Source of the DNA: Strobilurus pachycystidiatus
Taxonomy: Eukaryota > Basidiomycota > Agaricomycetes > Agaricales > Physalacriaceae
Assembly: GCA_019915135.1 (NCBI GenBank)
Contig: JAHLMK010000004.1
Span: forward strand, 1,550,001 to 1,614,000
Direction: 5' to 3'
Length of the DNA: 64,000 nucleotides
Shown here: one piece after another, positions 20,881-33,218 of the stretch
Layout: each line of letters starts with the position of its first letter
How positions within the stretch are numbered: the first letter of the stretch is position 1
Program-made: the position numbers and the translations under genes
Notes under the pieces: model-generated
The model's input: the letters and a program-made list of their open reading frames with translations, nothing else
The model's database searches: none
Told to the model about the DNA's origin: nothing

Positions 20881-21981
20881 CTATTCCGAATCGCCTAAAG
20901 CTGCACCACCTCCACCGAAAAAGGCACGCGCTTCCTTGGATGTGGTATCTTCATTCGCAGCTGGAGCTTGTTTCTAGGACATCGTAAGTATTCATCACGT
21001 AGATCTGGACATGTGAAGACTAACAAGGTTCTTGAGATGCTTGTGTTGATTCGTGAGGATCACCTTCACGTCAAGAGTCGGGTTTTCTGTGGCCACATAT
21101 GAAGGCTAGAAGCCCAGTCAGAGCGTGGATGGAGGGAAAACGTATTACTAACCCCAACGTCCACGACAGCACGCGTCCAAGCCGTGTTCATCAGCCCAAA
21201 GTACTCCACATCATGTGTGAACCGTGGATCGAGGCTCAGAAGCGCCTCCACCAGCATGGCGATGCAATGCCCGTGGCTCGCGATGGCGATGTGCACGTCC
21301 GATCCGAGTCGCGAGGCGTCCTCCAAGTGCGGGAGCACCACTTCTCGGATGGCGACGCGCGCGCGGACGAGCAGCTCCGCAAAGCCCTCGCCCTCCGGGA
21401 ACTTGTCGATCGTCGACGGGAATATACCCTGCTTGAACGCCTCCTCGGGGGACATGCCGGAAGGCATATCAGGGACCCACGGGTGGCCCTCTGCGATGCC
21501 AAAGTGGTGCTCGCGCAGATTCGCGTTGACGGCGAAGGGCGGGTTGTGGGGTTGGCGTTGATGCACTGCGAGACCCGTGGCGTGCGCGCGGAGGAGGGGC
21601 GACGCGTAGATGGCGTCGACTTTTGTCGTGGAGAGGTCTTCTCCCAGCGCGGTTGCTTGCTGAGTGAGATACTAGGTTAGATCACGGGAGGATCGACTCG
21701 GAGTCGCGTACTCTTCGGCCTACATAGAGAAGAAATCGATAATCAGTAAGAGTCAGTCGACACTCGATTGAAGTACCTAGTTCAGAAAGTGGGGCATCCT
21801 TCCAGCCGGCCCATATCGCTTTCTGGTTTACAGGAGGTCAATGTACATGATGGCAAGTGTGAGGCGACTCGTGTTTATGTACCGTGTTGTCCTCTGACTC
21901 TCCGTGTCGGATCTATCGTATGAGATCAGCAGTACGTAGAGAACTAGTAGCTATTTGCCTACAAAGGTTACAGTGAGCATG
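20881..21981 (-). CDS. Phosphoglycerate-mutase-like (histidine phosphatase) protein
   Basis: 255 aa from seven exons, minus strand: 21964-21981, 21883-21912, 21777-21822, 21712-21719, 21149-21659, 21025-21086 and 20881-20973. The lengths sum to 768 nt and all phases close. Splicing joins MLTVTF to the catalytic IRHGESEDN, then KAIWAGWKDAPLSELG, RR and QATALGEDL. Later landmarks are IYASPLLRA, the second-half EHHFGIAEG and the second catalytic histidine in IAIASHGHCIAMLVEALL. The exon 21712-21719 is only 8 nt. The donor after VDVGV (21148) was chosen because it gives KNPTLDVKVILTNQHKHL; reading through gives an early stop at 21066. This is a cofactor-independent-type histidine phosphatase; the substrate is not predictable. 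Confidence 0.85.
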
Positions 21982-22239
21982 GTGGTGAACGTTCAAGAGA
22001 GAAACGTGCTTCAAGACGTGGTGCTGCTGCTCAATGACTCAACGGGTCATCGGACCGGGGCAGATGCCTGCCACATCGGCCGATGAAGCTACTGCATTAC
22101 ATTGTCGTCCGGGTCTCTCGCTGGTGAGATTCGCTCTGTATCATAATACACTGTATGTAGAACTTGCCCATACACCTGAGCACGCCAAGATGATTGGCAG
22201 AAGCTGTGACTTATCTAATAATCTAATCTGGACATTAGA
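21982..22239. other. Intergenic upstream of the phosphatase gene
   Basis: Promoter side of the minus-strand phosphatase gene. No coding region seen. Confidence 0.5.
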
Positions 22240-22880
22240 CCCTAACCCCAGGTGACGTACTTCTCCTCATTACCTCTTCGTGAGACAGAAGTGTTCAGTG
22301 TCACCGCCACATCCCGACTCTGGTACTCCTTTTTGAACACTCCAACAGTTTTCTCTCCGAGATGGCCGAGCGGTGGAGATGGGTGCGGCTGCTGACGATT
22401 CTGACTAACTCGTTAGGCTCTCAAGTCCATTTGGCCTTCTACGTTGCACTTAACTACGAGGAAGCAGACATCCACGGCACCCATAATGGTATACAGTGTG
22501 AACTGTGGAGTGAATGTCTCGAAAAAGGTAGTTCCATGATGGTTCCGCGAGCTAGCCAAGCCGAACTAAGCGGACCTGCGCCACACTTCGCTTTGCTCGC
22601 GATGTTCGCCTTGGCAAGCTGAACAGGATACTGGCGAAAGCATATACGAAGCGTCTCCTGTATTGTTCTTTCTAGCTACTCATTTGCTTGCGTACTGTTC
22701 TTCATAGCCCCAAGACCTGCAGTGGCTCCTAGCTTCCGGTGATTTCGCCTCCGAGGTACTGCCCCACTACCCCTTCCGCCTGCGACCTCCTCCATTCTCC
22801 CGTGGCCCCACCTGGTGATGTCACTACTCTCGACGAGGATATAATCTCCCTCTTCGCTGTGGCTCCTTCACCATTTCCAT
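22240..22880 (+). promoter_or_regulatory. Promoter region of the C2H2/RING gene, shared with 13.1-13.9 kb
   Basis: It begins with the motif GACCCTAACCCCAGGTGACGT (22240-22260). From about 22690 to 22850 it aligns with the duplicated module at 13646-13939: GTACTG-TCTTCAT, GTGGCTCCT, CTTCCGGTGA, GTGATGTCAC and CTCTCGACGA, then a TATAAT box at 22840-22845. The spacing of motif to TATA region is similar in both places (about 600 bp). The ATG follows 87 bp after the TATA box. A short frame at 22362-22622 inside this stretch is not supported as a gene. Confidence 0.6.
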
Positions 22881-22931
22881 CTTCATCAACCACCACCACA
22901 CCACACGCACATTCATCCGCATTCGAAACCC

Positions 22932-23656
22932 ATGGACTGCTGCCCAACCAGTACCCTCACACTCAGTCCCGAGGAGGAGTACAGTGCCCAGTACTGCACC
23001 CTCTGCGACCAAACCTTCTGGTCTATCAACCTGTTGAGAATGCATCTCAACCACTCGGGACGCCACCCCTACTGCATGACGTGCCGCCGAGGATTCTTGA
23101 ACAACAACTCATACCGTGTTCATCTCCTCGTGTCCGACTACCATCACTTCTGCGACATGTGCGACATCCACTTCAAATCTGCGAAGGCGCTCGAAATTGT
23201 AAGCACTCCTTCCTCTCGTCAGCCACAGCGCAATACTGACAAGGCTTCCCACAGCACAACGAGCACTCTGTCTACCACTCCCGTGATTACGAACATGGCG
23301 ATCGCGAGACCCGACCTGAAGGTTGGGAGGAAGCGATGGTAGAGGAGCTGGAGCGCGAAGCTAAGCGCGAGGACCCTGTCGTTATCGAAGGGACTTCTCA
23401 GAAAGCCATGTCTCGCGTCGAGTTCACCATCGCTCTGCTGAACATGCAGAAGAACAAGGCGACCGCGACTTCATCACCACGTCGCCGCTGTGCCGTCTGC
23501 TTGGTATCCACCAAGCGCTTAACGGCGACTCGATGCGGGCATGTTTTCTGCAACTCGTGCATCAACCAAACCTTCGAGAAGAGCCAAGGCTGCCCGACTT
23601 GTCGCAAGGAGGGAAGCCTTGCGCAGATACGACCATTACGTGTGACGGCGCATTGA
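22932..23656 (+). CDS. C2H2 zinc-finger / RING-finger protein
   Basis: 222 aa from two exons: 22932-23198 and 23255-23656, with one 56-nt intron. The N-terminal half has three Cys2His2-like fingers: YCTLCDQTFWSINLLRMHLNHSG, YCMTCRRGFLNNNSYRVHLLVSDYHH, and FCDMCDIHFKSAKALEI joined across the intron to HNEHSVYH. The last finger needs the splice to obtain its histidines, which supports the intron. The C-terminus has a C3HC4 RING: CAVC, 11 residues, CGHVFCNSC, 10 residues, CPTC. RING domains recruit E2 ubiquitin-conjugating enzymes, so this is a likely E3 ubiquitin ligase with nucleic-acid- or protein-binding fingers. Its promoter resembles that of the broken gene at 14065. Confidence 0.85.
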
Positions 23657-24069
23657 CCGTATGGACTCGTATATCACCGCTCCCGGACATTTCTCATTAT
23701 TTCGATGGACTACGAATCTAACACTCACATGGACTTTGTATTGTATATTGTATATCATATGTATATCGTATCTCACTGCTCGAATCAAAAAACAAATACA
23801 CATCGTTTGAGACTTACAGTAATGGCTTGCCAACGGCGTTGCCACTTCTCCAAATCTCCGTGCGCCTCCTTTCGCTTGCGGCTTCGATTGGGACCACGAG
23901 GCACAGACTTCCTGAATGTTCGTGTTCTAAATGGTTGAGGAATTCAGAAAGAAGCCCGTTGCTTGAGCTTAAACGACAGGACGCCCTGATAATCATCATG
24001 GCCACCCGAGAACCGTGGTTGTGTTTTGCCCTCTCAACCGCTCTCCCAGTCTTCACCAGAACCAAGACC
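23657..24069. other. Intergenic
   Basis: 3' region of the RING gene and promoter of the next gene. A TATA-rich run (TGTATATTGTATATCATATGTATATC) lies at about 23745-23770. No gene seen. Confidence 0.5.
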
Positions 24070-24926
24070 ATGCCACCCCGCAGAACGAAGACCCGAAGGG
24101 AACGAGCATCCGCGACAGGCAGCTCTGGTTCACGGAAACGCAAGTTCGAGGACGTCGCCTCGGAATGTGATGAACAACTGAAGAACAAGGTCATCAAGAT
24201 CGTTCAGGTAGGATCAGATTCTCTGTCTCTAGTAGCCTACCCGGCTGAACCAACTTTAGACAAGCCCACAACAGTGGCATATTGATGCGCCACAAGAGCA
24301 AGTCGTCGTTGCAAACGTCAACGCGCTCGGCACAAAGGTGAGGGACAGCCAGGCCTATTTGACATGATTCAAAGTTCAGTGTCATTTCCAGGGCAAACGC
24401 GGTAGAGCTGGAGATAGCGACCTCTCCCCCGAGGACCTTGGTCCGACAATGAGCATGGATGACGCGGCGAGCTGCATCGAGGCAGAACAACTTCCCTACG
24501 GCCTGCTCGAGTTCAATGAGTGGTTCACCATGGGCGAGGAAATGATGGTCCCAGACGCGCCTCCTGGCAGCCACAACTGGAGCGCTGTGTACGGATTGAA
24601 CAGTCCCGATCCTCTGGACACGATCAGCTGCTATGATGCCAGCGACGAAGGCGGGGATGGAGGTAAGTTCAACTACATGCATCCCAATCCCGATGGCGAA
24701 CAATTGAACTCTCAAAGTAGACATCGATACGTCTCCGTCTCCTCCGTGCACCGACGAGGAGAACAGCACACAGAGACGCGCAGAGATTAGTAAGAGCTTC
24801 TACTTTGAAGTCGGCCGCATCGTCTCCGCGATCAAGCAAGGCAAATTGACGACCGTCCAAGTCCGGCAAGCCCGGGATAGCCTTCGCAATGTATTCCCAA
24901 ACATTGAGCAGGACCTGGGAAGATAG
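24070..24926 (+). CDS. Orphan protein, probably nuclear
   Basis: 226 aa from four exons: 24070-24207, 24275-24337, 24392-24662 and 24718-24926; phases close. It starts MPPRRTKTRRERAS with a basic RKRKFED patch, a likely nuclear signal. The middle is acidic with tryptophans (LLEFNEWFTMGEEMM, GSHNWSAVYGL). It ends in a predicted helix (ISKSFYFEVGRIVSAIKQGKL, QVRQARDSLRNVF). An upstream in-frame ATG at 23998 would extend it, but I prefer 24070 because the basic start is natural. I do not recognise the family. It converges with pyruvate decarboxylase, with 143 bp between the stops. Confidence 0.55.
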
Positions 24927-25069
24927 TGTACAGCGATGTTCATTGTATTGAGTGGGTCGTATCTAGGATGCAGCGGGGGTGTATGTTGTACAACAATTAT
25001 AGTCCATGGCCAATCCCGTCTATTGCGTGAGTAAATGTACAATTTTTGAATTCTCCTTCCTCCCTTCCC

Positions 25070-27368
<2,299 letters not shown>

Positions 27369-27406
27369 GGTGGGAGGAGATGGGTGGAGTGAATGGGCAA
27401 AGGCTG

Positions 27407-27414
27407 TTTTTATA
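27407..27414 (-). promoter_or_regulatory. TATA box of pyruvate decarboxylase
   Basis: TATAAAAA on the minus strand, 39 bp before the ATG at 27368. This predicts a very short 5' leader. Confidence 0.5.
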
Positions 27415-28129
27415 GCGCAGCGGCTGAAAGAAAGAGTACGCGACGATTGAGTCTCGGCCTGCGCTCGGCGTGGCAAACAGGTGACGACAGGCGAGTGTGG
27501 ATCGCAGACGGGTCGAGACCGAGCCGTCCAGAGCCCACTGGATGTCGCACCCACGCTTCTGATTGGCCCTCGCCCTGGACTGGGTAGAAGAACGCTTACG
27601 ATTCGGCCACGGATGCACCAGAAAGTATATACAGGAGCGGGTACATGAGGCGGGGTACAGACGTCGCAATCAAGCCCTAATCAACCGTCTCCCGTCCAGT
27701 GTCATCTAGAACCTTCGTCAGCCTCGACATTCATTCTCAACAGCAAATGGTTCAGATGGGGTTGAAAAGGGTTGTAACCAGAGTCTGGGCGATGTAAGGC
27801 GCCCAGTAGTCTTTGATTTCGCGAATGATAATGGTGTATCATCATCCCAGGAGAACAACAACGGTACTTGCCTTGCTATTTCTAGAGTCGAGGCACCATA
27901 GCGCGACCGTCATCGTGGAGCAAAGAGCGCTCGGACGTGAGAACTTTTTTTTCCGCCTGTTTTATCAATCTCGGCATTTGCCGAGGCCGCCCACCACGCG
28001 CCTCACCCCGACTAGAACATCCGAGGATTCAAGCTGAGCGCTGAGACTCTGGTCTGTGTATTGCCTTGAATACACATCACACTCCAGAGTGCGGCTCCCA
28101 ACAAATGCCCTTTCAAGTTGAAATGCTTG
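27415..28129. other. Intergenic upstream of pyruvate decarboxylase
   Basis: Promoter side of the minus-strand gene. No coding frame of note. Confidence 0.5.
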
Positions 28130-28500
28130 GCCTGCATCAATGTGGCGCAGTCATGATCTCTCTGGCGCGATCTGCCTACCGCCTCCATCCCCTTCCCTCT
28201 ATCACTCTCTACTCTAGCTTCTTATTCCCTATGCATTTCTCAGTTATCTGGGAGTGACGTTCATGCGCCGCATATACACTAGAAACCATTCGTGGGTCAT
28301 TTGACGATTCTGTTCTGCGATGCCTAGGACTTCTCTGAGCTCTTCTGGGGGACAACGTGCTGCTCAACTGACCAATTCTGCTCCTATCCCTACACAATCC
28401 ACAACTAGTGAGGCACAGGTGGAGGTCACCTGAGGACTGTATTCTTCGTCGTCTTGGCCATTGGTCGTAACCATGTACTCCTGAAGCCCATAACCTGCTC
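28130..28500 (+). repeat. Diverged repeat, copy 1 (partner at 32330-32700)
   Basis: It aligns by eye with 32330-32700 over about 370 bp. Shared blocks include CTGGCGCGA, CCCCTTCCCTCT, GGGAGTGAC(G/A)TTCATG, CAACGTGCTGCTCAACTGACCA and CAGGTGGAGGTCACCTGAGG. An ATG at 28321 opens a short serine-rich frame (MPRTSLSSSGGQRAAQLTN). The partner has an immediate stop, so coding potential is doubtful. A further interrupted frame runs to about 28925 with no recognisable family. Confidence 0.55.
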
Positions 28501-29037
28501 TTCTGAGTATGACTAACTCTCCTTCTGCCCGCCCACCAGACACACCTCCGCTTTGCCTAATAATTGTACAATTCCGAGTCACCATGCTAATTTGGGACCA
28601 GTCACATTCCCCGCCTTCGCATCTTTACCTGTGCAATTCGCATCTGTGAATTTCAGGGCTTTCCGGACGCGCTTAGGCTACGGACCTCACGGTGGGGGTG
28701 AACTCAGAGGTACAAGTCCTACTCTCACTACACGCTAACCAATCTGGATACGAACCAAGAATCCGCGGACGATTCGATTACTTTGTCTTCCGGCGTCCGA
28801 GTCACCGTATAATACTCTTACACGGATCGAGGAGGCAATCGTCTACTACCGTACCATGGATTTCTTTTGGCTATTCTGGACGGAACTGTCTTGAACTGGA
28901 TCATGTATGGTGTCTTGAGTGCTAGTAGGATTACGGCGGAGTGCGCTTGTTTCAAGGCGTGAGATAAATCGAGAGGCTCAACATGAGAAACCACAATGCT
29001 ACGTCGTACTGGAGTAGACTATCACTGCGACGAAAGG

Positions 29038-30725
29038 CTACCTATCAGTTAGTGCGTCTTGTGACTGGCCTGCCACTGGCCACAACTCAGTGCTTCTCTT
29101 CTCCTCTGGCTCTTCCATCATCGCATCGATCTGTGCCTCTTGAGACCACGCAGCGCTACTCGTCGTTCCCGCAGATTGATGTGTCCCACTGGAGGCGGAC
29201 CTCATTCTGCTTGATGAGGCAAGAGGCTGGACGGTACCATACGCGTGGATGGTATGACTAGTGCTGGCAGCTGAAGTCGGAGTCGAGGATGTGTTGACAA
29301 CTTGCAAGGGCCGGACAGCAGGCCCAAGAGGTACAGATGCCAGGCTCTCCTGCGGCGTATGATGCGATGGCGGATTCCTTGAACTTGGTCGAAGGTAATC
29401 AGCACGAGACCCAACACATTTGGGCAACTGACCCCCGCCCGGAATCTGCGTATGATGCTGGTTGAGGAGTCATCGAGGTAGCATATGGGTTACCGTCCGG
29501 AAAATCGATCCTACCCGGCCGGTTTATGAGTGCTCATGTTTCCAGCGCACGAAACTCACCCGCCGTTTGAGCTAGGAGGTCCGCGGCGGTATCCAAACTC
29601 GGGTGAAGGCTGGTCGGGATCCCACGCAGTATTTGCCGGGTCGCGCCAGAGCGTGGTTTCAGTGTAACCAGCGTACGAGCTGAAGAATGTACACAACTGA
29701 GGTCAGGACATCGGACCCAAGACGCAAGATTGAAGAATCAACTTGCGATCAAGCGGAGGTTCGGTCACTGAGCTGGCAGGGCTACCAGTGTCCATCGGGT
29801 TTCGGTGGGCATCGATTTGACCAATTCCTGTACGGGTGGATTGGAGAGGGTCCCCATAGATTTCACTAGTGCCATGTAAGTATTGAATTGGCGTCACAAC
29901 GATTCAAGTTGAAAACTTCACTCTTTGCAGGGCACACTGCGGCGAGTGGACTTGACTGCCCTCAGTCTCTCCTTCTGGAAACATATTTTGCAACTGCAGA
30001 GATCTCACACGGCATACGGTCACATACCAGTATTCCGTGGCGAGACCTGGTGGAAGTGGTCGCATCAGAAGATGATGATACAGGGAGAAGACGTTATTTA
30101 CATACTTTGAACTGGTGTCACTACAAGTTAGATTAAGTCAGTCATACAGAGCTGTAGGCATAAGAAAGTTTGACTTTGCCCACGGAGCTGAGTACCAAAG
30201 TGTCAGCCACGCATCGTACATAGACCAAACGAAATTGCGTACCTTGACGCTCCATTTGAGTAGGAACAGCTTCCGCCCGCTCACTGGACCGCTAGAGTAA
30301 CAGCGCAAGACGTAAGTCATTGAGTTCATTCTAGGAGAGTAGCGAAAGCGGATACCGAGGAATGCACAGAGTAATCACGCGCGGTGCGGTGATATTGCAC
30401 GATGTTCTCCCTTTGCGAAGAAAAGCGACTGATTATCGGGCCTAGGAACCCGTCAAATACTTCGTGGCTCCTGTCCATTTCCTTCTCAAGCTCTCTAAGC
30501 AGCATGAGTACGACTAGGTACAAGTCGAAAAGGGCAGCAAGCATACGTAGCTCGAGCCAATGACTCGTCAGCATCCCTGTTATTCCATCCGTCGTTGTGT
30601 TCAATAAATTGTATCATTCCAAAATGAGAGTCGCGGTCAGCCTCCTCAAGAATTTGTCCGGGCTTCCTCTTCTTGGAGTGGAGTCGTGAATCATTTGTGG
30701 CGCCTGACTCTGAGGGCGGATACAT
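29038..30725 (-). CDS. Orphan basidiomycete protein (structure partly resolved)
   Basis: Start ATG 30725 (MYPPSESGATNDSRLHSKKRK). Exon 1 ends after ESLARAT at a GTATGC donor; a 52-nt intron ends CTGCTTAG. Exon 2 gives ELEKEMDRSHEVFDGFLGPIISRF, then VQYHRTARDYSVHSS. A third exon reads RSSERAEAVPTQMERQ. Between about 30230 and 29900 I cannot place the exons. Downstream pieces fit one protein: GTSEIYGDPLQSTRTGIGQ, SYAGYTETTLWRDPANTAWDPD, GYRRGPPSSNGG, then a serine/threonine-rich tail (NPPSHHTPQESLASV ... ending DALTDR) to the stop at 29038. No domain recognised. The N-terminal part is predicted helical and the C-terminal part disordered. Same strand as the kinase upstream, 218 bp away. Confidence 0.45.
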
Positions 30726-30943
30726 GGGAAAGGGCGAGTGAGCAACCAATCAATCAATGCGGGGGTTGTTATACGTCTCGAGATGGAAGAAACAGCAGGA
30801 GGAACAAGGTTACCCACATGCCTGAGACGTATCCGAGTCCTTATCGATGTGGGACATATGCTACGTTGCTGTCAGGTAGGCTTTATCGTGGCGTTTAATT
30901 TCCAGATCCTCCGGCAAGGGCCAGCATTACGGCCACATAGATA

Positions 30944-32216
30944 TCATTGATCTGTATTACAAGTTGTGTAGAACTCGCGAGAGTTGCGGTCAAGGAGAGG
31001 CTCGGAGATGACGAACTGGGAATCCGGTAATGGTTGGACGTGCTTCCAGGCACGCTTGAGCTGCCGAATCCTATTAGCGAGGGTGTCCACGTCTGGCGAC
31101 CCGGGGAGACGAAGGTGTGCCAGCCGAAGCGCTCTACTCCCAAGCGATCTGCACATCTCGCTAAAGGTCTGACAGACTTCACTCATAGTAGGCCGGAGCG
31201 CAGGATCCTTATGGGTCATTGCGTCTACTAGCGGTGTGAGGAATCGCAGTGGCCGATGGTCATACTAGATCATATAAGGAGTGAGCCTTATATTACGGGA
31301 CAGACTCGCAACTTACAACATGATAGTGTTTCTTCATGAGATGCCCAATTAAAAATACATCAATAGGGAATGGGTTGGATAGACGAGGGACAGAGCCTCC
31401 TGCCTCCGGAATAATGGAGAAGTATGGAGGTTTGACAGGCTCTGAGATTTCGCGCGGCATCTTATCAGGCGGATAGTAACGCGACAGGCCGAAGTCGATG
31501 ATATAGTAGCGTGGCCAACAGCTTGTCCGTGATATTGACCTCGCAAGATGCTGATGTTCTCTATCCATGATCGTATCTACGGGATGGAATCCGAACGGAA
31601 ACAGTCGCTTGGGATCGACCATGAGATTGGTGATGATTAAGTCTCTAAGCGACGCGCGTATATATCTCATGCCTTCAGATAGTGTAAATCAGACGTACCG
31701 ATGCGCAACACGTTGGGCATGCATGAATTCGACACCCTACGGAAGCGTTAACGCTTGCATTCAACGGCCAAGGGCCCGTACCTCAAAAATCTGTCGAAAT
31801 GCGTCCACAAATTCACCGACCGTCTCGAAAGGTATATCATCAAATCGGCGGAGTTGGGGCATGACAATAATCTTGTAATCCGGATCGTCAGGCAGCTGGA
31901 GAACTTCGTATATTGGAACACAGTGGTTCCGAGGGTCATCCGCAAGTGCAGGCGCAGAAAAGAGAGTACAGAGGTTGACTTCGTCGGGATGCTTTTTTTG
32001 GGATATTCGTTTCAGCATAACCTGAGCACCATCCGATATTCGGACAGCGTCCATGATTGCAGCTCTCTATGTCGGATGGATTGTACCGTCTCGCTGCTGA
32101 GAAAGGTGGGAAGTGCGAACCGGATGGAAGCTTTTGAGTACTTTGCCAGACGAACACTCTGGTCGTAGCATATATCCCTTCGTTTCGAGGGCGCGTTGAT
32201 GCTGATGCCATGTCAT
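30944..32216 (-). CDS. Fungal protein kinase-like protein
   Basis: Several exons on the minus strand. The start is taken at ATG 32216 because that frame gives WHQHQRALETKGYMLRP, the tryptophan-rich lead-in seen in a family of Agaricomycete kinases. An intron with acceptor near 32065 is needed before RAAIMDAVRISDGAQVMLKRI, which carries the ATP-site lysine. Further exons give VPIYEVLQLPDDPDYKIIVM, then GVEFMHAQRVAHR joined to DLIITNLM (catalytic HRDxxxxN), YYIIDFGLSRYY (intact DFG), and the C-lobe ending MTHKDPALRPTMSEV with the conserved arginine. The last exon ends at 30944. All catalytic residues I can check are present, so it is probably active. Substrate unknown. Confidence 0.7.
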
Positions 32217-32730
32217 GGAGGAAGTAGGAGGAAGTCAGGGAGTCGTGGCTGTCACGGTCACTGTGGCACTTCACTCTACTTCACTATTCTCTTACTAAGT
32301 CCGTAGCGCGGCTCCCCGACAATGTCTGGCCTGCATCTGGCGCGACCGCTTCAAGTTCAAGTTCATCTGGGCTATCTTTCAGCCCCTTCCCTCTGTCACT
32401 ATCTACTTAAGCTTTTCTACACAAAAGTCGCCTCTAGTGGGGAGTGACATTCATGGGCCGCATGTACTTACACTGACAGCTCGAAACATTCAGTTGTGGG
32501 TCACTTGACGATTCTCTGCGATGCCTAGAAGTTGAACTTCTCGGAGTTCTTCTGAGGGGCAACGTGCTGCTCAACTGACCACCCTCTGTTCCTATCATCT
32601 CATCTTCTACCCAATCCGCGACTAGTGAGGCTCAGGTGGAGGTCACCTGAGGACTGTATTCTTCGTCGTCCTGGCCATTGCTCGTACTCACCATGTCCTC
32701 GGTGTGAGAACGGCGTCGTCTCCTCCCAAT
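32217..32730. repeat. Diverged repeat, copy 2 (32330-32700)
   Basis: Partner of 28130-28500 (see there). The frame matching MPRTSLSSSGGQ is stopped after MPRS. 32217-32330 is the promoter side of the kinase gene. Confidence 0.5.
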
Positions 32731-32795
32731 GCGTAGTACTCGATCGTCGCATTGCCAGTGACCAGCCCGATTCTTGTCCCGATAGTGCAAATCTG
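32731..32795 (+). pseudogene. Relic of the arrestin-like last-exon start
   Basis: TAG followed by a frame YSIVALPVTSPILVPI matches the splice acceptor and first residues of the last arrestin exon (TAG then YSLVALPVSSPDFVPI at 2847-2900). A stop follows within a few codons. The matching acceptor suggests a DNA-level copy rather than a processed transcript. Confidence 0.55.
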
Positions 32796-33218
32796 TTGAA
32801 ACTTTGCTGAAGTGGCCATAAGCAATCGACATTTCGCAGCATTGAGTGCATGCTAATCGGCCCTCTTGAACACCAGAGCGTCGGCACTATGGCTCATTAG
32901 GCGGAGTATAGCGCCATTATTTGTCATGAGTCGCGCCAGGGTGTTGTTGTCCATCATGTGCGCAAATGAGTCTGAACCTTCAACCTCCTCGAATGTGGAT
33001 TTTAATCAACCCCGAGTGAAGAATGTCAACGAGAGCCAGAGTCGAATGTATAGCGGCGACGCCAGAAGCCACCTTGGTGGTCGAACGCAACTGCCCCCTT
33101 TGCCCTGTGGAGAAAACGGAGAAAATGGATTAATCCAAGAACTGTATGTAGATAGCTGTATAATATATATATCTGTATCTTAGATTGAGGTGCTGTTGAT
33201 GATGACGACCTGCGAGCC
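32796..33218. other. Intergenic
   Basis: No supported gene. A short TA run (about 33160-33178) lies in the 3' flank of MTO1. Confidence 0.5.

Noticed and set aside
21099..21680. 193-codon plus-strand frame
   Set aside because: It is the antisense shadow of the histidine phosphatase exon, whose catalytic motifs are clear on the minus strand.
28321..28925. Possible serine-rich gene
   Set aside because: Frames are interrupted, the duplicate at 32.5 kb is stopped at once, and no domain is visible.
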